Part shown: positions 19,552 through 28,890 of the stretch, piece after piece
Layout of the letters: each line of letters starts with the position of its first letter
How positions within the stretch are numbered: position 1 is the first letter of the stretch
Translations under genes and position numbers: made by a program
The notes under the pieces: generated by a model
What the model was told of the DNA's origin: nothing
The model's database searches: none
Seen by the model: the letters and a program-made list of their open reading frames with translations, nothing else
Origin: AWTP1-13 sp963770295
GTDB lineage: Bacteria > Pseudomonadota > Alphaproteobacteria > Rhizobiales > Hyphomicrobiaceae
Length of the DNA stretch: 64,000 nt
Assembly: GCA_963770295.1 (NCBI GenBank)
Contig: CAVYPA010000026.1
Coordinates: 186,001-250,000, forward strand
Direction of reading: 5' to 3'

Positions 19552-22275
19552 TCACGCCGCCGCCTCGACCCGCTTTAAAGCCGCCTGCAGCTTGCGCATG
19601 GTCGCCTCGAAGTCTGCGCGCCGCTCGCGATTTTCCTCAACCACTTCGGGCGGCGCCTTGGCAACGAAGTTCTCGTTGGCTAGCTTAGCATCGATTTTCT
19701 TGATCTCGGCCTTGGACTTTTCGATCTCGCGCACCAGGCGCGTGCGTTCGCTCCCCATATCGATCACACCCGCCAACGGCAGCGCGACCGTCGTTTCGCC
19801 GAGCACGATTTGGGCCGAACCCGGCGGCGCCGCCTTGGCAAAGGAAAGGGCATCGATCCGCGCCAGTCGCTTGATGGTCTCCTCGTAAGCTTCGGCGCGC
19901 GCACGCACGGCCTTGCTCGCTGCGACCATGACCAACGGCGTCTTGGCACCCGCCGGCACGTTCATCTCCGAACGCACCGATCGCACCTCACTGACAAGAT
20001 TGACGAGCCAGCCGATCTCCTCATCAGCGGCCGCATCGGCGAGGCCGGTCAGCAGGGGCCAGGCGCTCAAGCACAGCAGATTCTCACGCTTGACCCCCAC
20101 CTCCACGAGACGGTCCCAAAGCTCCTCGGTGATGAAGGGCATGAAGGGGTGCAACAGCTTCAGGATTTGGTCGAGCACCCATGCGGTCGTAGCCCGGGTC
20201 TCAGCCTTTGCCGGCTCGTCATCGCCGTTGAGGATTGGCTTCGCCAACTCAAGGTACCAATCGCAAAACGTGCCCCAGGTGAACTCATAGATGGCGACGG
20301 CGGCCTCGTTGAACTTGTAGGACTCGATGCCGGCAGTGACGGCCGCGGCGGTGCGCTCGACCTCGCCCGCGATCCAGCGGTTGAGCGTTTCGCCAACCTC
20401 CTTGGGGTCGAAGCCCTTCTGGCGCACGCATTCGTTCATTTCGGCAAAGCGTGCTGCATTCCAGAGCTTGGTTGCAAAGTTACGGTAGCCCTCGACGCGA
20501 TGGGTGGACAGCTTGATGTCGCGCCCCTGCGCGGCCATGGCGGCCAACGTGAAGCGCAGGGCATCGGCGCCGTACTGGTCGATCATGCCAAGCGGATCCA
20601 TGACGTTCCCCTTGGTCTTGGACATCTTCTGGCCTTTGTCGTCGCGCACCAGGGCGTGGATGTAGACCTCGTGAAACGGGATTTCCCGCATGAAATAGAG
20701 ACCCATCATCATCATGCGCGCGACCCAGAAGAAGATGATGTCGAAGCCGGTAACGAGGGTACTGGTCGGATAGAAACGTGCAAGCTCCGGCGTCTTCTCC
20801 GGCCAACCAAGCGTCGAGAATGGCCACAGGGCGGAGGAGAACCAGGTGTCAAGGACGTCTTCGTCACGCCTGAGAGTGACCTCCTCCCGATAGTGGGCGC
20901 TGGCGGCCCTTTGGGCCTGGGCCGCGTCGAGCGCCACGAAGACCTTGCCGTCAGGCCCGTACCAGGCCGGGATCTGATGCCCCCACCAAAGCTGGCGCGA
21001 GATGCACCAAGGCTGAATGTTGCGCATCCACTCAAAGTAGGTCTTCTCCCAATTTTTTGGGATAAACCTCGTGCTGCCGTCCTCGACCTTGGCGATGGCG
21101 CGCTTGGCCAATTCCGCCGCGTTGACATACCACTGGTCCGTTAACCACGGCTCGATGATGGCACTACCTCGCTGAGCGTGCGGTACGGCATGGACCGTCG
21201 GCTCGATCTTGTCGAGGAGACCGAGCGCCTCAAGATCGGCAACGACCGCATCGCGCGCGGCAAAGCGATCGAGGCCGCGGTATTTCTCCGGTACGTTCTC
21301 GTTGAGCTGCGCCCTGGCGTCGAAAATGTTGACCAGCGGCAAATCGTGCCGCTTTCCGACTTGGTAGTCGTTGAAGTCGTGCGCCGGCGTGATCTTCACC
21401 GCGCCCGAACCGATGTCTGGGTCGGAATAATCATCGGCAATGATTGGAATTTCGCGCCCGACAAGCGGCAGCACTACCTTCTTGCCGATCAGGTTCTTGT
21501 AACGCTCGTCCTCGGGATGGACGGCAACCGCTGTATCCCCCAGCATTGTCTCGGGCCGCGTCGTGGCCACGACAATACAGTTGCGCTCCTCCCACTCGAT
21601 GGCTTTGCCAGCCTCGTCGAAAGCGCTCGGGAAACGATAGGTGAGGGCGTCCCGCAAGGGATACTTGAAATGCCAAAGACTGCCCTTGACGTCGACCATG
21701 TCGACCTCAAGGTCAGATAGGGCGCTCTGAAACTCGGGATCCCAGTTGACAAGACGCTTGTCCCTATAGATCAGGCCCTGCTCGTGAAGATCGACGAAGA
21801 CCTTGAGCACGGCCTTCGATAGGCCCTCATCCATTGTGAAGCGTTCGCGCGTCCAATCGCACGATGCGCCGAGACGTTTCAACTGGTTGATGATCGTGCC
21901 GCCGCTTTCTCCCTTCCACGCCCAAACCTTTTCTAGAAACTTCTCGCGCCCGATCGTGCGCCGGTCCGGCTCCTGGCGCTCCATCATCTGCCGTTCGACA
22001 ACGAGCTGCGTGGCGATGCCGGCATGATCCGTTCCCGGCTGCCACAGCACGTCCTTGCCGCGCATGCGCTCAAAGCGGCAGAGTACATCCTGCAGCGTAT
22101 TGTTAAGCGCGTGCCCCATGTGCAGCGACCCCGTCACATTGGGAGGCGGGATGACGATGCAATAGGGGGGTGCCTTTGCGCGTTCGGGCCGACCGGCCTC
22201 GAAGGCCCTGGCCCTTATCCAGTCCTCGTGAACGCGCGTCTCGATCGCTGCGGGCTGATAGGTTTTCTCGAGCAT
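19552..22275 (-). CDS. valS: valyl-tRNA synthetase
   Basis: 907-residue class I synthetase charging tRNA-Val, cytosolic. The HIGH-type signature is HMGH in PPPNVTGSLHMGHALNNT (residues 52-55), and the KMSKS loop appears as QKMSKTKGNVMDP. The CP1 editing domain contains TTRPETMLGDTAVAVHPED. The C-terminal coiled coil (from about 840: RTRLVREIEKSKAEIKKIDA) is typical of ValS. The frame is uninterrupted. It follows popZ on the same strand at 128 bases. Confidence 0.98.
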   Translation of the reverse strand: MLEKTYQPAAIETRVHEDWIRARAFEAGRPERAKAPPYCIVIPPPNVTGSLHMGHALNNTLQDVLCRFERMRGKDVLWQPGTDHAGIATQLVVERQMMERQEPDRRTIGREKFLEKVWAWKGESGGTIINQLKRLGASCDWTRERFTMDEGLSKAVLKVFVDLHEQGLIYRDKRLVNWDPEFQSALSDLEVDMVDVKGSLWHFKYPLRDALTYRFPSAFDEAGKAIEWEERNCIVVATTRPETMLGDTAVAVHPEDERYKNLIGKKVVLPLVGREIPIIADDYSDPDIGSGAVKITPAHDFNDYQVGKRHDLPLVNIFDARAQLNENVPEKYRGLDRFAARDAVVADLEALGLLDKIEPTVHAVPHAQRGSAIIEPWLTDQWYVNAAELAKRAIAKVEDGSTRFIPKNWEKTYFEWMRNIQPWCISRQLWWGHQIPAWYGPDGKVFVALDAAQAQRAASAHYREEVTLRRDEDVLDTWFSSALWPFSTLGWPEKTPELARFYPTSTLVTGFDIIFFWVARMMMMGLYFMREIPFHEVYIHALVRDDKGQKMSKTKGNVMDPLGMIDQYGADALRFTLAAMAAQGRDIKLSTHRVEGYRNFATKLWNAARFAEMNECVRQKGFDPKEVGETLNRWIAGEVERTAAAVTAGIESYKFNEAAVAIYEFTWGTFCDWYLELAKPILNGDDEPAKAETRATTAWVLDQILKLLHPFMPFITEELWDRLVEVGVKRENLLCLSAWPLLTGLADAAADEEIGWLVNLVSEVRSVRSEMNVPAGAKTPLVMVAASKAVRARAEAYEETIKRLARIDALSFAKAAPPGSAQIVLGETTVALPLAGVIDMGSERTRLVREIEKSKAEIKKIDAKLANENFVAKAPPEVVEENRERRADFEATMRKLQAALKRVEAAA

Positions 22276-22403
22276 GGTCGTCAGATTACATCAATCGGAG
22301 AGACCCCGCTGTACGGCGCAAAAACGACCGTTGTCAACCAACGGTTGTCCCCTTCAGGGCGGGTGTATAAAGGAGACTTGCTCGGGCTGCTGTGAACGCC
22401 ACG

Positions 22404-23585
22404 TCACACTTTGCGATCGGCGTCCTGCCCATTGAGCTGCTTGGTGTGGAGCCCCCGCGCCACTTCCGCGCGAATTGCTGCATCCACCAGGCGTGGTAGA
22501 TTGGCCTCCACCCAGCGACGAAGAAGCGGTTCGAGCAGTTGTTCGATGATCTGCTCAAGCGCCTGGGTTTGCGTCGTTGGCACCGTCGTGGCGCTCGCGG
22601 CATCCGGCGGGGACGCCGCAGCCGGTGGCATAGCGGTCGACGCTGCGCCATTGCCCACGGTGGCACGAGGGCTGACGGACGCACTCTTGGTCGGCGAGCC
22701 AACACTGATGCCGAGGGCCGCACGCAAAGGTGCTGCGGCTGGGGCGGCCGCGGGCTTTCCAGGCTCGGGTGGACGTACTGGAATGGGCGCAGTTGTCGCT
22801 GCCTGGGGCTGGGTCGCGCCGGGCGGCTTGGGCGCCGCCGCCGCAGGCCCGATAGCGGCTGGCGCGGAAGCCGTCACGCCGGGCTTTGCAGGGTCAGCCT
22901 TCGGTGCCAACGTCGCTGCCGTCGGGGCGGGAGTCGGCGCCTTGACGGCCCCCGAGAGCCCGGCAACCTCCGGTAGTGAGGAGCTTCCGGTGCCCCCCTT
23001 GGCGGCATTTGCCGGGGCTGCGGCGTCCCGCGGAGACGCCTCGGCGGCGGGTTTGCTTTCGATCGACGCAGAGGCTGCGGCGGGAGCGGCGTTGCCCTGC
23101 GCTGGCGCCGACGTCAGACCCGTAGCGGCCAGAGAAGCTTGGTCATCCCCACTGCCGGCATCGGCGACGAACAGGGGCGCTAGGCTCGCTCGCTCCGGTG
23201 CTGGGTTGACCGGGCCATCCGCCAAGGCCTCAAAGCTGGGGGAAACCCGATCAGCGGGAAGTGGCAGCACCTGGGACTCGCGTCCCCCACTCGGTCGCAA
23301 AAACCAAAGCGGATCCTTTTGATCGGCCGCGCCAGGCGTACCCTTAGGGGTCGGCGCGGGGGTACCCAGGCCACCGGCGAGCAAATCGGCCAAATCCTCG
23401 TCAATTTTGTTCGCGGCAGACTTCGATCCGTTGTGGTTCACGGAAGCCGTCACCTTTGTCTCCGCAAGGGAATTGAGCTCCTTAGCCTTAGCTTCTGGAA
23501 GCGGTGACTTGTCGGCCAGGGTTTTGCGGATCGACGCGAGGATTTCGTCGAGGTTCTTGCCCGCGGTCTTATCGAAACTGCTCAT
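22404..23585 (-). CDS. popZ: PopZ-like polar organising protein (DUF2497)
   Basis: 393-residue protein with the PopZ layout. A short N-terminal helix KNLDEILASIRKTLADK is followed by a long Ala/Pro-rich low-complexity spacer (about 90-330). The conserved C-terminal oligomerisation region is LEQIIEQLLEPLLRRWVEAN then LPRLVDAAIRAEVARG. PopZ assembles a matrix at the cell pole that anchors ParB-parS and the chromosome. The spacer is much longer than in Caulobacter PopZ. It lies between tolC and valS, the usual place in Hyphomicrobiales. Confidence 0.9.
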   Translation of the reverse strand: MSSFDKTAGKNLDEILASIRKTLADKSPLPEAKAKELNSLAETKVTASVNHNGSKSAANKIDEDLADLLAGGLGTPAPTPKGTPGAADQKDPLWFLRPSGGRESQVLPLPADRVSPSFEALADGPVNPAPERASLAPLFVADAGSGDDQASLAATGLTSAPAQGNAAPAAASASIESKPAAEASPRDAAAPANAAKGGTGSSSLPEVAGLSGAVKAPTPAPTAATLAPKADPAKPGVTASAPAAIGPAAAAPKPPGATQPQAATTAPIPVRPPEPGKPAAAPAAAPLRAALGISVGSPTKSASVSPRATVGNGAASTAMPPAAASPPDAASATTVPTTQTQALEQIIEQLLEPLLRRWVEANLPRLVDAAIRAEVARGLHTKQLNGQDADRKV

Positions 23586-23715
23586 ACCGCACCTCTACGC
23601 ACGGGGGCCTATGATCAACTGGGGCTCCTTCCTCTACATATGCAAAAGCAAAACTATGGCAATGGCGCAGCGGCCGGCGCTGTCCCACGGCAGCGGCGGA
23701 TGCAGCGACGTCCCG

Positions 23716-25173
23716 TCACTTGGCCGGTTTGGGTACCGGCCGGGGCGCAGGCGCCGCTTCCAGCGTTTCACGGCGACCGTCGGAATGCGTAATGTTGACA
23801 TCGAACCACTTGTTGCGGACCTCGAGGTAATGCGCGTCAGGGTCATAAACGAGGGAGGCGACGCCAAGCTCTTGCGAATTAAGCCGTCCGATCGTCGACA
23901 GCACATTGTAGGAGGCGACCACCAGGTTACGCTTGGTGGTGACGAGATTGACCTCGGAGTTCAATAGCTCCTGCTCGGCGTTCAGCACGTCCAGCAACGT
24001 CCTTTGCCCAACGCGCTCTTCCTCGCGCACGCCGGCGAGAGCAATGCGATTGGCGTCGACGCTGGCTTGATCGGATTCGAGCTGGGCTCGCGCGGCAATA
24101 AGCTGCGACCAGGCCGCCACCACCTGCGCCAAAACCTCGGTCCGCGCCTGCTCGATTTCCTGCAGCCGACTGACGTGGGTGTGCTTGGCCTGGCGAATTC
24201 GGGCCTCGACCTCGCCGCCAGTATAGAACGGAACCGTGAGGCGCCCGGTGACGGCCGTTGTTTCCTGCCAGTCGAGGCCAACACTCTCGTCGAAGCGTTT
24301 CTGGTAGGTGGCCTCGAGCTGAGCTGTGGGCAGCCGCTCACCGCGAATGCGGTCGACGGCGAATTTTGCTGATTGCTCGCGATAAAGGGCTGCCACCACC
24401 GCTGGGTTCTCGCGGCCGGAGATCTCCGTGTTATCCGCCAAGGTCTTCGGCACGAGCCCGCTCGGCCCCGGCTCCACGAGGTTGCTCGGCGGATGACCAA
24501 TCACACGCTCGTAGGTGGCACGACTGGTCTGCAGGTTGGATTTCGCAAGGTCGAGGGCCGAAACGGCCGCCGCGCGCCGCGCCTGCGCCTGGGCCACGTC
24601 GGTGCGGGTCACCTCTCCGACATTGAAGCGATCCTGGGTGGCGCGCAAATCGCGCGTCAAGACCGTCACGTTGTTCTCGCGCAGGCGCACAATCGCCTGA
24701 TCGCGCACGACATCCATGTAGGCCGTCACGGCCTCAAGCAGGACCGATTGCTCGACCGATCGCAACGTCTCCCGCCCGGAGCGAACCGTCGCCTCGGCCT
24801 CCGACACGGCATTCACCGTTTGGAAGCCGCGAAAGAGAGGTTGGACCAATTGCACGTTATAACCACGCGGATTGTTCGAGCCGCCGACGATACTGTTGGG
24901 TTTCGTTGTGGTTTTCTCAAAGCTGGTATCCGCATTGCCCGTGACGGTTGGACGATAGCCGGAGATAGCGCGCGGGACTTCTTCATCCGTCGCGCGCAGC
25001 GTGGCGCGCGCCGCATCGAGCCGGGGATTCACTTTGTAAGCGGACGTGAGTGCTTCGTTTAGCGTTTCGGCACGCGCAGCGTGGGGCCAACCTGCCTCGG
25101 CGGCGAAAACCGCTAGAAGCAGGAAGCACCACGTATGGGCCACCCGCAACCACCCCTTAGCGCATATGCTCAC
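23716..25173 (-). CDS. tolC: TolC-family outer-membrane efflux protein
   Basis: 485-residue outer-membrane channel for type I secretion and efflux. It has a hydrophobic signal (LRVAHTWCFLLLAVFAAEAGW) and two OEP repeats with long helices. Repeat landmarks are RLDAARATLRATDEEVPRAISGYRPTV... and LAGVREEERVGQRTLLDVLNAEQELLNSEVNLVTTKRNLVVASYNVLS, the latter being the family's strongest signature. The C-terminus is Pro/Ala-rich. It sits between the methyltransferase and popZ, with no inner-membrane pump beside it, as is normal for tolC. Confidence 0.93.
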   Translation of the reverse strand: MSICAKGWLRVAHTWCFLLLAVFAAEAGWPHAARAETLNEALTSAYKVNPRLDAARATLRATDEEVPRAISGYRPTVTGNADTSFEKTTTKPNSIVGGSNNPRGYNVQLVQPLFRGFQTVNAVSEAEATVRSGRETLRSVEQSVLLEAVTAYMDVVRDQAIVRLRENNVTVLTRDLRATQDRFNVGEVTRTDVAQAQARRAAAVSALDLAKSNLQTSRATYERVIGHPPSNLVEPGPSGLVPKTLADNTEISGRENPAVVAALYREQSAKFAVDRIRGERLPTAQLEATYQKRFDESVGLDWQETTAVTGRLTVPFYTGGEVEARIRQAKHTHVSRLQEIEQARTEVLAQVVAAWSQLIAARAQLESDQASVDANRIALAGVREEERVGQRTLLDVLNAEQELLNSEVNLVTTKRNLVVASYNVLSTIGRLNSQELGVASLVYDPDAHYLEVRNKWFDVNITHSDGRRETLEAAPAPRPVPKPAK

Positions 25174-25442
25174 GTCTACGTCCCTCTATCCCCTTGGACA
25201 GGGCCGTGTCTTCCGTCACGCGAAACTGCTGCTCGTTAGCGGACACCCACGCCAGTCCCCGGAGAGGCCGGTATCCATGATTCGCAAACCGTACGGTTAG
25301 TTATCTCCCATCCCTGGAGCGGAGAAGAACAAAATCTGGGACGTCCGCACCCGGTTTTCCCCCAGGCGTTGCCCGCTTTCAACACACGGACCACGGGGAA
25401 ACACGCTGGAAAATGAAGCCCCTGTCGCCCAAATACCACGGA

Positions 25443-26114
25443 TTAAAAAATGAAGCTCGCGGCGCGGGCGAATCCCGGGATCGGCGGCGCCGACGCGTCG
25501 AAGCCGGGCCGAATATCAAAAGCATCACTGGAACGGCGCCACAGGTTCGCGCGTCCAAAGGAGCCGGAGGTCTGGATGCCGACCATTCTGCCGCCGTCCT
25601 TGAGCTGATTGAGAAGACCCGCATCCACAGCTTCCACGGCTCCATTGAGCAAGATCGCATCGAATGGGCCCTCGCCGGCCGCCCCTGTCGGCAACGGTCC
25701 GTGCATGACGCTGACGTTAGTAAGCGCCAGGCTGCGAAGGTTTTCTTTTATCGACGCGCACAGGGCGTCATCGACCTCCAGGGCCACAACTTGGGCCGCA
25801 AGTTTTGCCAGCAGGGCGGTGGAATAGCCCGTGGCCGGTCCCACATCGAGAATGCGCGCTGACGGGTCGATGTCGGCGAGTTGGACGAGCTTTGCCAGCG
25901 TCCGCGGTGGCAGCAAATACCGGGCAGCGACGCCGTCGTGGCGGGGCGCGACCTTAACGGCCTCGTCCATATAAGCCATGGCCCGCATCGCCTCGGGCAC
26001 GAAATTCTCCCGCGGCAGCTCGAGCATCGCCCGAATGATCCGCCGGTCGGTGACGTCGCTGGGGCGCACCTGGCTTTCGACCATGTTGATGCGTTGCTGC
26101 AGGAAATCGACCAT
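25443..26114 (-). CDS. protein-L-isoaspartate O-methyltransferase
   Basis: 223-residue SAM-dependent methyltransferase that repairs isoaspartyl residues. The start MVDFLQQRINMVESQVRPSD is chosen because family members begin there; a longer frame reaches 26195. The family signature is SQVRPSDVTDRRIIRAML with PRENFVPE. The SAM motif I is ILDVGPATGYSTALLAKLA and motif II VVALEVDD. The VGPATGY variant replaces the more common VGTGSGY and is usual for the alphaproteobacterial form next to tolC. Confidence 0.9.
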   Translation of the reverse strand: MVDFLQQRINMVESQVRPSDVTDRRIIRAMLELPRENFVPEAMRAMAYMDEAVKVAPRHDGVAARYLLPPRTLAKLVQLADIDPSARILDVGPATGYSTALLAKLAAQVVALEVDDALCASIKENLRSLALTNVSVMHGPLPTGAAGEGPFDAILLNGAVEAVDAGLLNQLKDGGRMVGIQTSGSFGRANLWRRSSDAFDIRPGFDASAPPIPGFARAASFIF

Positions 26115-26325
26115 GTCAGGTTGCTCAAACAAATCCGGTCGCTGATCGAGGAGGCGAGACCCACCCCCGCCAAACCGCCGGCGGACCTTAGCCAATTGCT
26201 ATGGTAGGGGCCAGCCTAGGGTGGCAGGCCCCCTGTGCAGCCAATCGCCGCAAATGCTCTGCAACGCACGTTGCCGCGCTGGAGCGCGCATGATACACGC
26301 AGCCGTTAGCCTAGCTACAGGGTAC

Positions 26326-26399
26326 GGCCTCGTGGCAGAGTGGTCATGCAGCGCCCTGCAAAGGCGTGGACGTCGGTTCGATTCCGGCCGAGGCCTCCA
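26326..26399 (+). tRNA. tRNA-Cys (GCA)
   Basis: Acceptor GGCCTCG pairs with CGAGGCC, anticodon loop CTGCAAA (GCA), T-arm TCGG-TTCGATT-CCGG, encoded CCA at 26397-26399. It lies about 140 bases before tRNA-Asn. Confidence 0.93.
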
Positions 26400-26540
26400 G
26401 TTCCAGCGCGATTCCACGCTCAGGCTTTGCCGCTCAGCGCGCCCAACGGGTGCCATTGCGGCAAAAAAATGAGGTGGGGCCTTGGCGAAGATCGCGCCGA
26501 TTGCTAAGGAGGCGCCCAGAGCTCCTCGTCGTGAGGCTGT

Positions 26541-26615
26541 TCCGCGGTAGCTCAGCGGTAGAGCAGCCGGCTGTTAACCGGCTGGTCGTAGGTTCGAATC
26601 CTACCCGCGGAGCCA
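26541..26615 (+). tRNA. tRNA-Asn (GTT)
   Basis: Acceptor TCCGCGG pairs with CCGCGGA, D-arm GCTC...GAGC, anticodon stem-loop CCGGC-TGTTAAC-CGGCTGG (GTT), T-arm TAGG-TTCGAAT-CCTA, encoded CCA at 26613-26615. The repeat-rich accessory stretch starts just downstream. Confidence 0.95.
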
Positions 26616-26653
26616 ATCACTTAGCTGCAAAATGAGGCCCTGAAAAAAGCTCT

Positions 26654-26725
26654 GAGGTACGCAGGAGGTACGGAGGTACAGGGCCCCCGTACCTCGATCG
26701 GGGTCTGAGGTACGGCCTGAGGTAC
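26654..26725. repeat. GAGGTAC cluster
   Basis: Five direct copies of GAGGTAC (26654, 26665, 26673, 26707, 26719) and one inverted copy GTACCTC (26689-26695) lie in 72 bases, 39 bases after tRNA-Asn. The central copies can form a hairpin around GGGCCCCC. Confidence 0.7.
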
Positions 26726-26841
26726 GGAATGGGGGGACTCCGGGCCCTGGTTCCGCCCTTGATGGCGGGCCCGTGATCGGCCGGCGCTTCCCATCGCATC
26801 CCAGCGACGTGCTGAGGCTGCTGGAAGAGGGGGGACAAGCC

Positions 26842-27003
26842 ATGACCGACGTCAGCGAACTGCTTGCCAAGATCGAGACCATAGTCGCCCAGTGGCGGCG
26901 CAAGATATGGACCGACGCCCAGGCCCTCGGCAACATCGAGAACGCCATCCTCAAGCACCACGTGGCCAACAGGGTAGAGCACAGGAAACCCGGCAAGCCA
27001 TGA
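26842..27003 (+). CDS. hypothetical small protein
   Basis: 53 residues, MTDVSELLAKIETIVAQWRR, mainly amphipathic helices ending in a basic tail (VEHRKPGKP). It may start earlier at ATG 26773. A GGGGGGAC lies upstream. No family recognised. Confidence 0.4.
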   Translation: MTDVSELLAKIETIVAQWRRKIWTDAQALGNIENAILKHHVANRVEHRKPGKP

Positions 27004-27145
27004 AGCTCCTGCTGAATAGAGTAGATCCGCCATTTGGCCCATCTGCTTGGCCCGACAACTCCCGACTACCAATGTAACCGACCGCGTGCCCCGCCGGCAT
27101 GCTTAGAGACATGCGGCGCGCCCACCCGGCCCGGGGCCACCTACG

Positions 27146-27475
27146 TTGCACTTGCTTTTCCCACTGCCCACCAGGCAATGGTGCCGGCGCGCGGCTCTGG
27201 GTTGCATATGGTTTCACGTGAAACGAATCGTGCACACCTCATGGGGCAACTGCGCGGCAAGCAAATTTGGCTCGACGGTCGCCGATTCCCATATGGACCG
27301 TTGCCCTGGCGGCACGGATGGACGTTCGGGCGCAAGCCTGGACCGTAAAAACGGTCTTAGCCGATGTCGAGCTCGGCCCGGGGCCACTATCGGCATTCAG
27401 GCGATCGGGTGGCAGTCCGTGCTTCTCGATGCGCTTGCTTTTTGCTGGCTCAGCGGGCAATGGTGCCGTGCGTCG
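27146..27475 (+). repeat. imperfect 45-bp direct duplication
   Basis: About 27146-27195 and 27430-27478 share TGC(A/G)CTTGCTTTT and GGCAATGGTGCCG with mismatches between. Upstream of each, GGCCCGGGGCCAC recurs (27128 and 27373). The parS-like site lies between the copies. Confidence 0.4.
27211..27224. promoter_or_regulatory. parS-like centromere site
   Basis: GTTTCACGTGAAAC, a perfect 14-base palindrome identical to the core of the bacterial parS site (consensus TGTTTCACGTGAAACA). The flanking bases are G and G rather than T and A. ParB loads at such sites. No parA or parB lies in the window. Confidence 0.65.
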
Positions 27476-27588
27476 CATCTGTTCAAGTAGCGTGTGAGTT
27501 GACCGCTCGGACCGATCGGCATTTCCAATGGCCACCCAGCGCGCAGACATTGACGACCGGCCGCGCCGGCGATGGTGGAACCGTGATG

Positions 27589-27783
27589 GTGGTTCACCTG
27601 GTGGTTCACCCGGCCTAAGTCATGCTTTAGACCGTGCGGCTGGCCATGCCACTGGCCATGCTGCATCACCCGACAACTCACCTGGCGGCTCAAACCCGAC
27701 GGCTCACGTGGTGGCTCACCCGGCGTTGACCATGCGGTGCGAGCCGTGCTGATCACCCGGCAACTCACCTGGTGGTTCACCTG
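27589..27783. repeat. GGTGGTTCACCTGG-type repeat cluster
   Basis: At least five related units (GGTGGTTCACCTGG, GGTGGTTCACCCGG, CAACTCACCTGGCGG, GGTGGCTCACCCGG, CAACTCACCTGGTGG) occur in 195 bases. Each unit is nearly self-complementary. A minus-strand frame reads the units as QVNHQV repeats. Confidence 0.6.
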
Positions 27784-28168
27784 CCGCACAAGCTCGTGGA
27801 GGCCTAAGAGGACTGTGCCCATCTGCGATCGCGCGCGGTCGCGTTATCTGAACTGAGACACGCGCTCGGCGATCTCAAGAATAAGTCTGGCGTTGTCGGC
27901 GGCAGCCGTCCCGGTCGGCTCGCGATTGTACATGATCCTGGATTGGACCAGTAGGGTATGCCCGCGCAGCCGCCACACCCTTGCTTGTAGCTCATTAGGT
28001 CTCGCCATTTACCGCCGTGTCAGCTCGACCCCGATGAACGGACTCTCAGCGACACTGCGGGCAAATCCGGCCCGCGGCCCTCGCCCAGAAAATGAGAGGT
28101 TTTCTGTCGTTATTGCATTTCCGATAAATCTCCTAATCGGATGAAAAGCACGACGAAAGGATACGGCG

Positions 28169-28513
28169 ATGGCGGGGTGGGGATACGAGCTACTAGAACA
28201 GAAGTTCGACTTCTCGCGCATGGGCCCGCAGGACAAGTACGACTTGGCCGACGCCTGCGGCGCGTACGTTGAAGATGACCGCCCCGCCAACCTGGTTGGA
28301 TCGCCCCCTTATCACGCTTTCATCGATGACCGTCGCCGCTGCTACCGGGACGGCGAGCCGGATCCTGGCTCGGGCTGGGTCCGGCGGCCGCCGACCGCAA
28401 GAGAGCCGATCTGCGCCCATGTCGTGTGCGGCGGGCCACTAGCGCCGCCGCTGCCGCCGGGACGCAAGCGCGTCGAGCCCCGCGCCCTTGATCTCCCTGT
28501 AGGGCATGCCTAG
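28169..28513 (+). CDS. hypothetical protein
   Basis: 114 residues, MAGWGYELLEQKFDFSRMGP, acidic first half then a Pro/Arg-rich end. AAAGGA lies about ten bases before the ATG. No family recognised. The last third may be non-native. Confidence 0.4.
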   Translation: MAGWGYELLEQKFDFSRMGPQDKYDLADACGAYVEDDRPANLVGSPPYHAFIDDRRRCYRDGEPDPGSGWVRRPPTAREPICAHVVCGGPLAPPLPPGRKRVEPRALDLPVGHA

Positions 28514-28602
28514 TTAAGGCGGAGTGCTACGCTCGACAGGCCCGATCAAGCCGCCGGTTTCAGCCGGGGCATCGGTCTGATGTGCAAGCAAAGGAGCGTC
28601 AC

Positions 28603-28890
28603 ATGCCTGAGAAGCACTATTGGGTGACCTACGCCGACTGCGGCCAACTCTTCAACCACATCGACGCCGACGACCCTGTTGAGGCCTGCCGGCTACTCGA
28701 TCGCTGGATCGGCCTCGAAGTCGAAGAGTATTGCGCGTTCCCAATGCAGCAGCGCCCGGACCGATCGGCGTATTGGGTGCACCAGGCCCCGGGCGCAGAC
28801 TGGCCCCAAGCGACCTGTCCATACTCAAAACTCCGAAGCGCTGAGAAGCCTAGAGATTTGTGCGCCGCGGCCATACCGTTGCGGGCATGA
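28603..28890 (+). CDS. hypothetical small protein, possibly cut by the transposase unit
   Basis: 95 residues from ATG 28603 (MPEKHYWVTYADCGQLFNHI), following a GGAGCG ribosome-binding-like sequence. The region to about QATCPYS is well-formed; the last 20 residues overlap the left side of the transposase unit and look foreign. Family not recognised. Confidence 0.45.
   Translation: MPEKHYWVTYADCGQLFNHIDADDPVEACRLLDRWIGLEVEEYCAFPMQQRPDRSAYWVHQAPGADWPQATCPYSKLRSAEKPRDLCAAAIPLRA

Noticed and set aside
19810..21144. 444-residue plus-strand frame within valS
   Set aside because: Antisense shadow of the intact valS gene; composition follows its codon pattern.
22411..23322. 303-residue plus-strand frame over popZ
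   Set aside because: Antisense shadow produced by Ala/Pro-rich popZ codons.
27589..27783. Possible CRISPR array
   Set aside because: Repeat units are short, adjacent and variable, with no regular unique spacers and no cas genes.
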